64,000 nt of DNA from CAWJFJ01 sp963800065 (GTDB lineage: Bacteria > Actinomycetota > Acidimicrobiia > Acidimicrobiales > UBA8190): contig CAWCZO010000011.1 of assembly GCA_963800065.1 (NCBI GenBank), positions 62,001 to 126,000 of the forward strand. The letters run 5' to 3'. Made by a program: the position numbers and the translations under genes. Position 1 is the first letter of the stretch. Every line of letters starts with the position of its first letter. Below, one piece after another: positions 34,971-43,129 of this stretch. The notes below the pieces were generated by a model. The model saw nothing but the letters and a program-made list of their open reading frames with translations, was not told the DNA's origin and searched no databases.

Positions 34971-35226
34971 GGCTGGAATGACGCCCGTCGACCGACTCGA
35001 CGGCGGCACCGCTCGGCGCGTGCCGACCTCCGTGGGAGGGTCCGGAGAGGAATGCCGGGTCCATACAGTTGTATCGGGCAAGGAGAAGGGCGGCTTGAGG
35101 GCGAATGCCACCGGGCCGGTCGGCAGATCGGTCGTTTTTGTGACCTAAGACCCTGCCCGCCGGCGGCGTCGCCGCCGATGGCTCAACTAGCAATGAAGAG
35201 TATCGGGCGACCCCCAACCTCTCGGT

Positions 35227-35278
35227 GGTGAGCGATGAGTGACCTACATGACGGTGAGCGATGAGTGACCTACATGAC
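35227..35278 (+). repeat. 26-bp exact tandem duplication of a ribosome-binding site and start codon
   Basis: The unit begins GGTGAGCGATGAGTGACC and occurs at 35227-35252 and 35253-35278. Each copy carries GGTGAG followed by ATG. The upstream copy opens a 9-codon frame (ATG 35235, stop TGA 35262-35264) whose stop overlaps the real start ATG at 35261. Confidence 0.95.
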
Positions 35279-35836
35279 TCTGAGATGGAAAAGGTTCTCG
35301 TCGCCTATGACCACTACCACGAAGAACGCGAAGACGAGATCCGCCAGGCCGAAGATGCGGGTGCCTGGTACGACACCGAGTTCCGACAGGTGATCGCCAC
35401 TGTGATCCGCCCCTACTTCGACGAGGTCGCCCTCCAGCTGGAGGCTCACGGCCACCCGGCCCTCGTCGAGGAAGGTTCGGTTTCGTCGCCTGACCACCGA
35501 CTGGCGGGGGCCTCGCAGATCACCCTGGCCTTTCTGCCCAAGGAGAGAGCCGAGCAAAACCTCCGTCATCAGCACGAGCTCAACGACGCCCCTCATCTGA
35601 TGCTGCGTTGCGACAGGCGCAAGAAGGTGATCGAGCTCTTCGAGGAGCCCGACGTGGGCTTGTGGGACGGGGGTGAGGTGTTCACCCCGACCTGGTCGAT
35701 CGAGCAGGTGACCCGCGACAACCTGAGGGAACGGGTCCTTCTGATGATTCGAGAGACGCTCAGCCCTCCCGACCCGTCCCGGGGCAAGTTCCTTCCCGCC
35801 GATGCCTTGATCGGGAAACGCCCTGTCGCCGGATGA
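35261..35836 (+). CDS. Hypothetical protein, acidic, 191 residues
   Basis: I do not recognise this protein. It is soluble, rich in Glu, Asp and His near the start (MEKVLVAYDHYHEEREDEIR), with mixed helices and strands and no membrane segment. RQVIATVIRPYFDEVALQLE looks like a long helix. HLMLRCDRRKKVIELFEEPD and PTWSIEQVTRDNLRERVLLM suggest a strand-loop-helix body. Codon use is clearly less GC-rich than in most of the window (a 60-base sample I counted at its start has 31 G+C). Its start lies in a 26-bp tandem duplication that creates a short leader frame overlapping its ATG. It is divergent from the GspE-type ATPase gene. It may be a phage- or island-derived accessory gene. Confidence 0.65.
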   Translation: MSDLHDSEMEKVLVAYDHYHEEREDEIRQAEDAGAWYDTEFRQVIATVIRPYFDEVALQLEAHGHPALVEEGSVSSPDHRLAGASQITLAFLPKERAEQNLRHQHELNDAPHLMLRCDRRKKVIELFEEPDVGLWDGGEVFTPTWSIEQVTRDNLRERVLLMIRETLSPPDPSRGKFLPADALIGKRPVAG

Positions 35837-35924
35837 CACGACAACGGTCGACGCCGTCATGCGCCGTGCACCCTGATCGAGGGCTTCATGAGCGTGGCGT
35901 ATTTGCCGGTCACCGAGCCTGCGG

Positions 35925-37520
35925 TCAACCGACCTGACGCTGATGACCCTCCCAGTATCGACGGCGCAGCTCCCGTTTCAACGGCTTGAACGCGCCCGAC
36001 AGGGGGAGCGGTCCGTTGTGGAACTCCACCGTCTTCGGAACCTTGAAGGAGGCAAGTTGCGCTCGGGCGTGTTCGATCAACTGCTCGCCCGTGACCCTCA
36101 TCTCCTCCTTGAGCACCACGATGGCATGGACAGCCTCTCCCCAGCTGTCGCTGGGAATGCCGATGACGGCAACCTCGCTGACGGCTGGGTGGGTGGCGAT
36201 GACGTTCTCCACTTCCGTGGAGTAGACGTTCTCCCCACCGGTGACGATCATGTCCTTTATTCGGTCCGTCAGATGCAGGAGACCTTCTTCGTCGACGTAA
36301 CCGATGTCCCCCGTGCGGTACCATCCATCGCGCATCACCTCATCGGTCTCCTCGGGCTTGCCCCAGTAACCGCGCATGAGGTTGCCACCACGGGCACATA
36401 CCTCACCGGGCTGTCCCCGGACCAGTTCATGACCCAGCGAGTCAGCGATTCGCAGCTCGACCCCGAATACGGGAGCGCCGGCTGCACCGAGCAGAGATCC
36501 GCCGGCTCTGTGCTCATCAGGGCCGAGGAAGGTCAAGACCGATGCTGCCTCGGTCATCCCGTAACCCTGATAGAAGTCGACCTCGGGGAGCATCGCCAAC
36601 CATCGCCGCAACACCGTCTCTGAGATTGGAGCCGCCCCGTACACGAGTTGGCGCAACGAACGCAGGCGCCGAGGAGAGAACGCAGGGTGCTGTTCGAGCA
36701 TGGACATCATCACCGGAACCATCATTGTGGTGTCGATCCGCTCCGACTCGATGGTGTCGAGGACAAGCTCGGGATCGAACATCGGGATTGACACCGACGT
36801 CGCCCCGCTGGCTGGGATCCCGAGAACCCCGGCCACGACGGCGGCGTGGAACATGGGTGACTGGAAGAGAAAGCGACGCTCTTCGGGGAGTCCGATCCGA
36901 AGTCCGACGTGGTACACGTTCAGGACCTCGGCCCGCTGATCGAGCAGGGCTCCTTTGGGCAACCCTGTCGTCCCTCCCGTGTACATGAGGATGACGGGGT
37001 CGTCCTCTTCCGGCTCAGGGGGCATGACAGGCTCCCCGGCAGCGATAAGATCCTCGTAGGCGATCGTGGTCTCACCGCTCTGGTCGACATCTTGTCCCGT
37101 CCCGCCGATGACGACGAGCTTGTCGATCTTGGCCCCTTCCTCGTCCCGGGCCCGTTCCACCAGAGTGGCGAACACGGGATCGGTGAAGATGACGGAGGAC
37201 CCGGAATCGTGAAGGACATAGGCCAACTCGGCTGCACTGAAGCGGATGTTGATCGGGTTGATGATGGCGGCTCCGAACAGTGCGGCGTGGTAGAGCTCTA
37301 TGAACTCGTGCCCGTTCGTGGCCAGGACTGCGTAGCGGTCGTCCCGAGCGAGCCCCAGCTGACTGCGCAGAGCCTGGGAGAGGCACAGGACCCGATCGAC
37401 GTGGGCGGCGAATGATCCGCGGTAGCGAACCCCCGAGCGGGTCACGTCGACGAAGCCCACCTTGTCGGCGAACCGGTCCACCCGTGACAGCAGAAATCGT
37501 GGGTAGATGAGTTCCTTCAT
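35925..37520 (-). CDS. AMP-binding acyl-CoA synthetase (ANL superfamily)
   Basis: This is a 531-residue adenylate-forming enzyme that activates a carboxylic acid with ATP and joins it to CoA. The P-loop A3 motif is MYTGGTTGLPKGALLD, A5 is YGAAPISETVL with YQGYGMTEAASV, A7 is WYRTGDIGYVDEEGLL, A8 is DRIKDMIVTGGENVYSTEVE, and the C-terminal lysine region is PLSGAFKPLKRELRRRY. In A10 the usual TxTGK is replaced by LSGAFK, with Lys kept. The substrate (fatty, aromatic or other acid) is not clear. The MFS transporter gene lies upstream on the same strand, 106 bases away, suggesting import and activation of the same acid. It lies in the lower-GC block. Confidence 0.9.
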   Translation of the reverse strand: MKELIYPRFLLSRVDRFADKVGFVDVTRSGVRYRGSFAAHVDRVLCLSQALRSQLGLARDDRYAVLATNGHEFIELYHAALFGAAIINPINIRFSAAELAYVLHDSGSSVIFTDPVFATLVERARDEEGAKIDKLVVIGGTGQDVDQSGETTIAYEDLIAAGEPVMPPEPEEDDPVILMYTGGTTGLPKGALLDQRAEVLNVYHVGLRIGLPEERRFLFQSPMFHAAVVAGVLGIPASGATSVSIPMFDPELVLDTIESERIDTTMMVPVMMSMLEQHPAFSPRRLRSLRQLVYGAAPISETVLRRWLAMLPEVDFYQGYGMTEAASVLTFLGPDEHRAGGSLLGAAGAPVFGVELRIADSLGHELVRGQPGEVCARGGNLMRGYWGKPEETDEVMRDGWYRTGDIGYVDEEGLLHLTDRIKDMIVTGGENVYSTEVENVIATHPAVSEVAVIGIPSDSWGEAVHAIVVLKEEMRVTGEQLIEHARAQLASFKVPKTVEFHNGPLPLSGAFKPLKRELRRRYWEGHQRQVG

Positions 37521-37626
37521 GGGTGGTGCCTCTTCCCCTTCCGGCGGCCATCATCTCGGATCGACATGGCGGGCGGCGTGGCCTGGGAATCGTCGCCAAC
37601 GGGCGCGGCGGTTCCTTTCGGTCGAG

Positions 37627-39528
37627 TCACGGCCCACGCGGTCGTGTGATTTCTGAGCCCACGGCTAGGGGGACCATCAGCCGGGGGTCGTCCTCCCTGC
37701 CGGTGGCCACGCCCCGAGGTATCAACTTCGCCAGTTCGGCCGTGACGACCCGCTCGTGGTCGTCAAAGTCACGCTTGGCCGCTCTCGGGCTCCAACGCCC
37801 TCTCATGGTGAACACCAGAATGCCGAACACGGCCTGGCCCACGAGGCAGACCCACCACCACCGTTTCCATTCGTTGGGCGACGCCTTCTGGGCCGGGACG
37901 AGCTTCTTCTCGGCCAGAAGCAGACCGGCCAGGTTCCGCGAATGGACCCCCACCTTGGCGGCGATCTCAGCGTCACTCACCGGTTGACCCTTTTCGATGG
38001 CCACGGCCAGCGGGTTGTAGGCCAGGAGGCCCTGCACCTGCGGGTTGGAGAGTCCACCGGCGGCCGCCACGGCCCCGAGCAGGTTTCGTGACCGGTCGCA
38101 CGAGGTGATGACCTTGGCGAGGGTCAGAGGTCCGGGCTGAGCTGTCGCCTGCAATCCGGCGATGACCGTGGCGGGAGCGTCCTTGGCGGCGCACGCCGTG
38201 GTGGAGGGAGCGTAGGGCACAGCCGCTTGGATGGCTTGAAGAGTTGTAGCGGCTCCCTGGTTGTCGACCAAAGTCGTCGAAGTCGTGATCACACGAGGGA
38301 GCACGATGAAGGACACCGCCACCACGAGGCGCAGGATCCAACCCCACACCGCCAACCCCGACGCCGAGAGCGCGGGGTTGTGCGCCTCGACCTGCTCGGT
38401 GTAGTTGGCCATCCACGGCGCGTAGGCGCATCCGATGGCGGTAGCGAGGAGCACGACGACAAGGACGTTCGAGTAATAGCCGGTGTGCGGGTGGCCGACC
38501 TGGACGATGAGGAACAACGTCATCACGATGGTGGCCACCGCTCCGACGAGCATGAAAGGCTTTCGCACGCGCAGTCGGTCCGACAAGACTCCGAAGAGGA
38601 CCAATGTCCCAGAGAGGAAGGCGGCGTACCAGACGTTGATGCCGTTGGCATCGGCGGTCGAGCGGCCGAACACCACCACCCAATACAGCGTGAGCACGCT
38701 GACCGAAGCGAAGTAGAAGAGCAGAAGCAGCGACACCGCCACCGACGACGAGATCAGGTCGAGCCGCAACATCGAGCGAAGGGGGTGAGCGGTTGCCTTC
38801 TCCACGTCGATTCCCCTGGCGCGCGCCTCGATCAGAGCGCGTTCACGTTCGGACACCATGAGTTGGTCGCGAAGCTGCGGTGAGAGCTCCCGGAGAAAGA
38901 AGAACGAGACGACGACCACACTCATGCACACCAGGCCCGAAATGATGAACTGGTCCTGCCAAGGGTGCAGATGGGTCAGCGTGTGGGTGGCGACCAGGCT
39001 GGCGGCCAAGCTGCCCATCGTGGGCCCGAGCGCCCAGAAACCCATGGCTGCGCCTCGTCCCATCTGGGGTGAGAAGTCACGCATGAGCGCGGGGGTCGAA
39101 ACGAGGATGATTCCTTCCACGAACCCGATCACGCAGTACGCCACGGCGAATCCGAACTTCGAGTGGATGTGGGGGACGCCCAGGAGCTGCACCAGCCCGA
39201 CGATGAGGGTTCCGTAGATCGTGAGGTTGGCGCGTCCGATCTTGTCCGAAAGACCTCCGATGAAGGCGGTGAAGGCGCCGATGGCATTCGACACAACCAG
39301 CAGGTAGAGAAAATATTGGAACGACATGTGGTAGTAGGGCAGCATCAACGGCGTGACGGCCCCCTCCACGTAGTAGAGGTAGTAGAGCATTATCGTCGTG
39401 AGCACCACGATCCCCAGGTACGCCGTCCGACGACCCGTCGACGGGTATCGCCGAAGTTGGCGCCGCCACAGGGCGTCGAACATGCGGCCGCTGATCCGCC
39501 CGCTGTCCGGTAGTGCGAGATCGGTCAT
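37627..39528 (-). CDS. MFS transporter with large late extracytoplasmic loop
   Basis: This is a 633-residue major facilitator with about 12 membrane helices, starting at ATG 39528 behind AAGGGGAA. The motif-A equivalent GGLSDKIGRANL follows helix 2, and a second one (GVLSDRLRVRKPF) follows helix 8, so both halves are standard. Between helix 11 (GWILRLVVAVSFIVLP) and the last helix (WWWVCLVGQAVFGILVF) there are about 150 non-membrane residues with two Cys (STTACAAKD and VITSCDRSR). A normal MFS loop there has a few residues. The tail is basic and acidic mixed. It lies upstream of an acyl-CoA ligase on the same strand and may import its organic-acid substrate. Confidence 0.85.
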   Translation of the reverse strand: MTDLALPDSGRISGRMFDALWRRQLRRYPSTGRRTAYLGIVVLTTIMLYYLYYVEGAVTPLMLPYYHMSFQYFLYLLVVSNAIGAFTAFIGGLSDKIGRANLTIYGTLIVGLVQLLGVPHIHSKFGFAVAYCVIGFVEGIILVSTPALMRDFSPQMGRGAAMGFWALGPTMGSLAASLVATHTLTHLHPWQDQFIISGLVCMSVVVVSFFFLRELSPQLRDQLMVSERERALIEARARGIDVEKATAHPLRSMLRLDLISSSVAVSLLLLFYFASVSVLTLYWVVVFGRSTADANGINVWYAAFLSGTLVLFGVLSDRLRVRKPFMLVGAVATIVMTLFLIVQVGHPHTGYYSNVLVVVLLATAIGCAYAPWMANYTEQVEAHNPALSASGLAVWGWILRLVVAVSFIVLPRVITTSTTLVDNQGAATTLQAIQAAVPYAPSTTACAAKDAPATVIAGLQATAQPGPLTLAKVITSCDRSRNLLGAVAAAGGLSNPQVQGLLAYNPLAVAIEKGQPVSDAEIAAKVGVHSRNLAGLLLAEKKLVPAQKASPNEWKRWWWVCLVGQAVFGILVFTMRGRWSPRAAKRDFDDHERVVTAELAKLIPRGVATGREDDPRLMVPLAVGSEITRPRGP

Positions 39529-39884
39529 CGGATTCCCCTTTTGTCCGGCCGAACTGACGTTCGTGGCCCATTTCGTCAGGGTGGTCCAACTCTCCACGCC
39601 GGGCGCAATAAGTCGTTGTCTCGTCGATCGTAGGATTTTCGACGACTACGACCCAGGGGCGAACGTCCCAAAGTTCTGAACGGCCCGGGGGCGCCTCCCC
39701 GCCTGTGCGCTCCATGACGCCCAACGCCAGGAGGTCCACCGGGTTCTGACCGTCCCGGACCTTGTGCCCGAGATAACGGACGATCCTGGCGACGGTCACT
39801 GGGTGTGATGGCTCGATCGCCATTGGCTGCCGTCGGATAGCGGCGGCCAAGGCCTCTGCGCCGCCGTTCCTGGCGGCGATGGTC
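39529..39884. other. Intergenic stretch with a possible gene remnant
   Basis: This 356-base gap lies between the MFS start and the end of uspA. It should hold the MFS promoter. The only coding-like part is at 39685-39823 on the minus strand, annotated separately. Confidence 0.5.
39685..39823 (-). pseudogene. Possible N-terminal gene remnant, thiolase-like by eye
   Basis: From ATG 39823 about 45 codons read like real protein (MAIEPSHPVTVARIVRYLGH, then VRDGQNPVDLLALGVMER), after which the frame runs into the MFS leader and loses protein character. The pattern of MAxxP..PV and then DGxxPVDLL resembles the first 40 residues of thiolase-like acetyl-CoA acetyltransferases. This is weak and unsearched. 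If right, it is a leftover of a third gene of the acyl-CoA ligase/MFS cluster. Confidence 0.25.
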
Positions 39885-40316
39885 TCAGATGGTCTTGGCG
39901 ATCAGGACGTGGCATCCCGCCTTGTGCGCAACCCTGTTGGGCACGGATCCCAGAATGCGCCGCGTTCCCCGCATTCCTTTGCTGCCCACCACGATGAGTT
40001 CGGCTCCGACCTCGTCGGCACATCGAACGATCAACTCAGCAGGGTCGCCGACGGCCGTATGGATCTCGACGTTGAGACCTTCGATGCCTTTGGCCACATT
40101 CTCGAGCATGCTCTGTGCCGCCTGCCTCAGGTGCGGCTCGCTGGCATGATCCAGGGCGTGGACGCCGGCGGCGGGCACGGAGACTGCCCCAGGCAGACGC
40201 ACGCCCGCCACCAAGTGCAGCGTGGCGTCACCCTCTCGGGCAAGTTCGACGGCCAGAGCTACCGCTGACCCAGCCGTTTCCGAGCCGTCAGTCCCTACGA
40301 CAATGACAGAGAACAT
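39885..40316 (-). CDS. Universal stress protein (UspA family)
   Basis: This is a 143-residue single-domain Usp protein. It begins FSVIVVGTDGSETAGSAVAL, where the early Asp contacts adenine in ATP-binding relatives. It ends with GAELIVVGSKGMRGTRRILG followed by SVPNRVAHKAGCHVLI, which keeps the G-x2-G-x9-G(S) phosphate-binding pattern, so it should bind ATP. Such proteins form dimers in the cytoplasm and help survival under starvation, hypoxia or redox stress. The ATG at 40316 has a strong GGGAGGAGA site. Its neighbours on both sides read in the same direction but are well separated, so it is probably transcribed on its own. Confidence 0.92.
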   Translation of the reverse strand: MFSVIVVGTDGSETAGSAVALAVELAREGDATLHLVAGVRLPGAVSVPAAGVHALDHASEPHLRQAAQSMLENVAKGIEGLNVEIHTAVGDPAELIVRCADEVGAELIVVGSKGMRGTRRILGSVPNRVAHKAGCHVLIAKTI

Positions 40317-40475
40317 CGGCCTTCTCCTCCCATCGGGCAGCGTGGACACGCACGGTAATCGATGTGGCAACCGCGGGCCGATGGCCGGTCTGGGAATCGT
40401 CGCCCAACGCCCGCCCGACACGACCCATTGGCGTTCCCGCCGGTTGACGTGGGAGCGGGATCCCGGCTCCGGTGG

Positions 40476-41597
40476 TCAGGTCGTAGCTCCGACGGCGGCG
40501 GCGACCAGGATGTCGGCACCCCGGGTGTCCCCCATTAGGGCGGCGGCCATCCGGTTCATGACGTAGGAGACGACAACGCGGGTGTCGAGATCGATGACGA
40601 CGATGGAGCCGCCCCATCCGCCCCAGAAGCAGGCGTGGGGTCCGATGGGGATCATCTCCGAGCTCAGCCCGTATCCGGTCCCCAGCCGGAACCCGGGTCC
40701 GAGGACGAGGTCGGTGCCGTTGGCCTGCTCCTGGAATATGGCCTCGCATCCCTCGGGTGAGAGCAGACGCACGCCCGCCACCTCCCCGCCGCAGGCCACC
40801 ACGGACTGGACCAGGGAGACGGAGCGGGCGTTGCCGTGTCCGTTGGCGGCGGGGATCTCGGCCCGGCGCCACGCCTCCTTCCACGGCTCGGCTCCGGTCA
40901 TCCTGGGATTGAGGAGGGTCCGGGCCGCGATGGAGGAGGTCTCGGAGGCCTCGGGCAGCTCCGGGGGGAAGACGAGGGCGACGCGGGCGTCCGCCTCGGC
41001 GGGGAGACCGATATGGAAGTCGGCGCCGAGAGGGCCGGCCACCTCGGAGGCGAAGAACGAACCGAGCGAGACGCCGGTTATCCGGCGGACGACCTCCCCG
41101 ACCAGGTAGCCCTGTGTCAGGGCGTGGTAGCCCGACTGCGTCCCCGGCTCCCACCACGGTTCCTGGGCCGCCAGGAGCGACGTCATCTTGTCCCAGTCCG
41201 GGAGATCGTCGGAGGTGACCGGCTCCGACCACCCCGAGAGGCCGGCGGTATGGCCGAGGAGGTGGCGGACCTCGATGCCCGCTTTCCCGCCGGCGGCGAA
41301 TTCCGGCCAGTAGCGGGCCACCGGGGCGGAGAATTCGAGTTCGCCCCGGTCAGCCAGAATGAGAGCACACAGCGCCGTCATGGTCTTGGTGATCGACCAC
41401 ACGTTGGTGATCGTGTCGCGTTGCCAGGCCACGGCGCCCTCCTCGTCGAGGTGGCCGCCCCAGATGTCGACCACCGGCGCGCCGTCGACGAAGACTGCCA
41501 CCGAGGCGCCGACATCGAGCCCGCGGTCGAGATTGGCGGCCAGCGCCTCCCGCACACCGCCGAATCGCTCCTCGCAGACCCCCGAGATCTCGGCCAT
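40476..41597 (-). CDS. Serine hydrolase of the beta-lactamase/EstB (class C-like) family
   Basis: This is a 373-residue penicillin-binding-protein-fold hydrolase, cytoplasmic as no signal peptide is visible. The nucleophile motif SITK is at residues 68-71 (Ser68, Lys71). The second element is the Tyr of SGYHALTQGYLVGEVV, and HTAGLSGW is typical of EstB-type esterases. The third motif is in CFWGGWGGSIVVID, replacing the KTG of true beta-lactamases. This pattern fits esterases and D-aminopeptidase-like enzymes better than antibiotic resistance. ATG 41597 has a GGAGGGGG site. It is divergent from the nucleosidase-like gene, with 115 bases between. The substrate is unknown. Confidence 0.87.
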   Translation of the reverse strand: MAEISGVCEERFGGVREALAANLDRGLDVGASVAVFVDGAPVVDIWGGHLDEEGAVAWQRDTITNVWSITKTMTALCALILADRGELEFSAPVARYWPEFAAGGKAGIEVRHLLGHTAGLSGWSEPVTSDDLPDWDKMTSLLAAQEPWWEPGTQSGYHALTQGYLVGEVVRRITGVSLGSFFASEVAGPLGADFHIGLPAEADARVALVFPPELPEASETSSIAARTLLNPRMTGAEPWKEAWRRAEIPAANGHGNARSVSLVQSVVACGGEVAGVRLLSPEGCEAIFQEQANGTDLVLGPGFRLGTGYGLSSEMIPIGPHACFWGGWGGSIVVIDLDTRVVVSYVMNRMAAALMGDTRGADILVAAAVGATT

Positions 41598-41712
41598 CTG
41601 TCCCCCTCCTGACTGCGGCGTCGACTGTCGCCCCGCAAGACCCGGCGCCTCACGCTAACGGCGTGGGCACCTTCGGCGTGTCCCGGCGTCTCCGGACGGA
41701 CAGAATGCGGCG

Positions 41713-42276
41713 ATGGCATCCGCTTCCGGAGTCACCATCCTGGCCGCCCTGCGCCTCGAGGCCCTGTCCATCGGGGGGGACGTCGTCCGCACCGGGATGG
41801 GTCACGTCAAGGCGACGGCCACGGGGAACCGCCTGGCCGAGACTCTGCCCTGGGATCGGCCCCTGGCCATCGTCGGGATCGCCGGTGGCCTCGATCCCAC
41901 CCTCGAGCCGGGCCAGCTGGTGGTGGCCAACGTCCTCCAGGCGCCCGATGACGGCGATCCCATCGCTCTCCCGCAGGCCGACGCCGTGGCCGACGCCATA
42001 CGTCGGCACGGGCGCGGCGTCCGTGTCGGCGCCGTGGCCTGCTCGACGTCGATCGTTCACGGCGCCGCTCGTACCGCTCTGGCCCGCCGCGGGGCGCTGG
42101 CCGTGGAGATGGAATCGGTGTGGCTGGCCCGGTTGCTCGTCGACCGTCCGTTGGCCGTCGTGCGCGCCGTCGGCGACACCGAAAGGCACGGGTTCGTGCT
42201 CGGAAACCTGAAGGCGCTGGCCGCCCTGCGCAACCTCCGGCCCGCCCTGGACCTCTGGGCCGGCGACGTCGTCTGA
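41713..42276 (+). CDS. Nucleoside phosphorylase/nucleosidase-fold protein
   Basis: This is a 187-residue protein of the PNP/UDP (MTA/SAH nucleosidase) superfamily, which splits the N-glycosidic bond of nucleosides. Seen are the core VTILAALRLEALSIGG, VVRTGMGHVKATATGN, AIVGIAGGLDPTLEPGQLVV and the ribose-binding motif ALAVEMESVWLARLL. A late Asp in RAVGDTERHG is where the catalytic Asp of nucleosidases sits. It is shorter than MTA/SAH nucleosidases (about 230), lacking part of the N-terminus. Members of this trimmed type include hopanoid-biosynthesis HpnG-like proteins, so that role is one possibility. It is convergent with the YbjQ-domain operon. Confidence 0.75.
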   Translation: MASASGVTILAALRLEALSIGGDVVRTGMGHVKATATGNRLAETLPWDRPLAIVGIAGGLDPTLEPGQLVVANVLQAPDDGDPIALPQADAVADAIRRHGRGVRVGAVACSTSIVHGAARTALARRGALAVEMESVWLARLLVDRPLAVVRAVGDTERHGFVLGNLKALAALRNLRPALDLWAGDVV

Positions 42277-42304
42277 GAGATGACGGCGGGAATGGCCGGG
42301 GGTG

Positions 42305-43129
42305 CTACCGATCGCTGAAGGTCGTGTCGGCGGCGTCCTCGAGGGTGAGTTGAAACTCGGGCGCCAGATCGTGATGTCCTTCGGACCCGCGGCACACGGC
42401 CGTGCCGATGGCGATGAACTCGACGGCATGGGTGAGCATGGCATTCACCGGCCGTTCCTGGAGCTGAACCTCTACGACGCCGTCGGCGTGCAGTTCGGCC
42501 GCCTCACGCTCCATCATCTCCATCGCCTTCTCCCGCGACGAGTACAGCGCGTTCGTCTGGTCACTCAACTCCACGTTGTCGCGGGCCAGGCCGAGCGACT
42601 GGGAGGCGGAGCGTGCCGCGAAACCCACGACGGAGACCCCGATGACGATGCCGACCGGGTGATAGCCGGCGCGGACCAGCAGATGGAAGTCCCGAGCCGA
42701 CAAGGTGGTGGCGAAGGGTCGGGCGGCGCCCCCTCGGCCACCGGTTCCGTGCACGGCGGTCCCCAGCATGGTGCAGGTGAGCAGGTTGGCACGCTCGCGC
42801 TGGAGCTCGAGTGTCATGGCCACCACCCCGTCGGCCCGACGGGAGCTCAGCTCCTTCAGGATCCCCGAACGGGCGTCGTCGATGGCGGTGGCTATGGCCC
42901 GCGCCCACATGTTCCCTTCGGTAGCTGCCGTCGTGAATTGAGGATTCCAACTGGCCGATCCGGCGCCGGAGACGATGTCGACGGGAACGTAGCCCACCTC
43001 CTCCAGGAGCACGAGCTCTCCGACGGTCAGGTCGGACAGGAACGTGGGCTTGTCTCCGGCGACGTAGGGCCGGCGCAGGGCGGCCAGGGCGGTGGCGATG
43101 CCCGGAGGCGTCGGGGCGGTTGCGCTCAC
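42305..43129 (-). CDS. Double YbjQ-like (heavy-metal-binding/DUF74) domain protein C
   Basis: This 274-residue protein is made of two YbjQ-like domains. Domain 1 runs from FLSDLTVGELVLLEEVGYVP to MLGTAVHG. Domain 2 runs from FATTLSARDFHLLVRAGYHP to AVEFIAIGTAVCRG. Both keep the family features: LG/G(I/V)V.G early strand, a helix with R..A....E.A..L.AdGVV, and the closing GTAV. The GTG start at 43129 overlaps the TGA of the upstream gene (GTGA), so translation is coupled. It is third and last of the YbjQ-domain genes in the operon. YbjQ proteins form ring-like oligomers; their function is not established and metal binding is largely inferred from the name. Confidence 0.8.
   Translation of the reverse strand: MSATAPTPPGIATALAALRRPYVAGDKPTFLSDLTVGELVLLEEVGYVPVDIVSGAGSASWNPQFTTAATEGNMWARAIATAIDDARSGILKELSSRRADGVVAMTLELQRERANLLTCTMLGTAVHGTGGRGGAARPFATTLSARDFHLLVRAGYHPVGIVIGVSVVGFAARSASQSLGLARDNVELSDQTNALYSSREKAMEMMEREAAELHADGVVEVQLQERPVNAMLTHAVEFIAIGTAVCRGSEGHHDLAPEFQLTLEDAADTTFSDR

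Noticed and set aside
40476..41597. True beta-lactamase (antibiotic resistance)
   Set aside because: No signal peptide, and the third motif is WGGWGGS rather than KTG; esterase-type relatives fit better.
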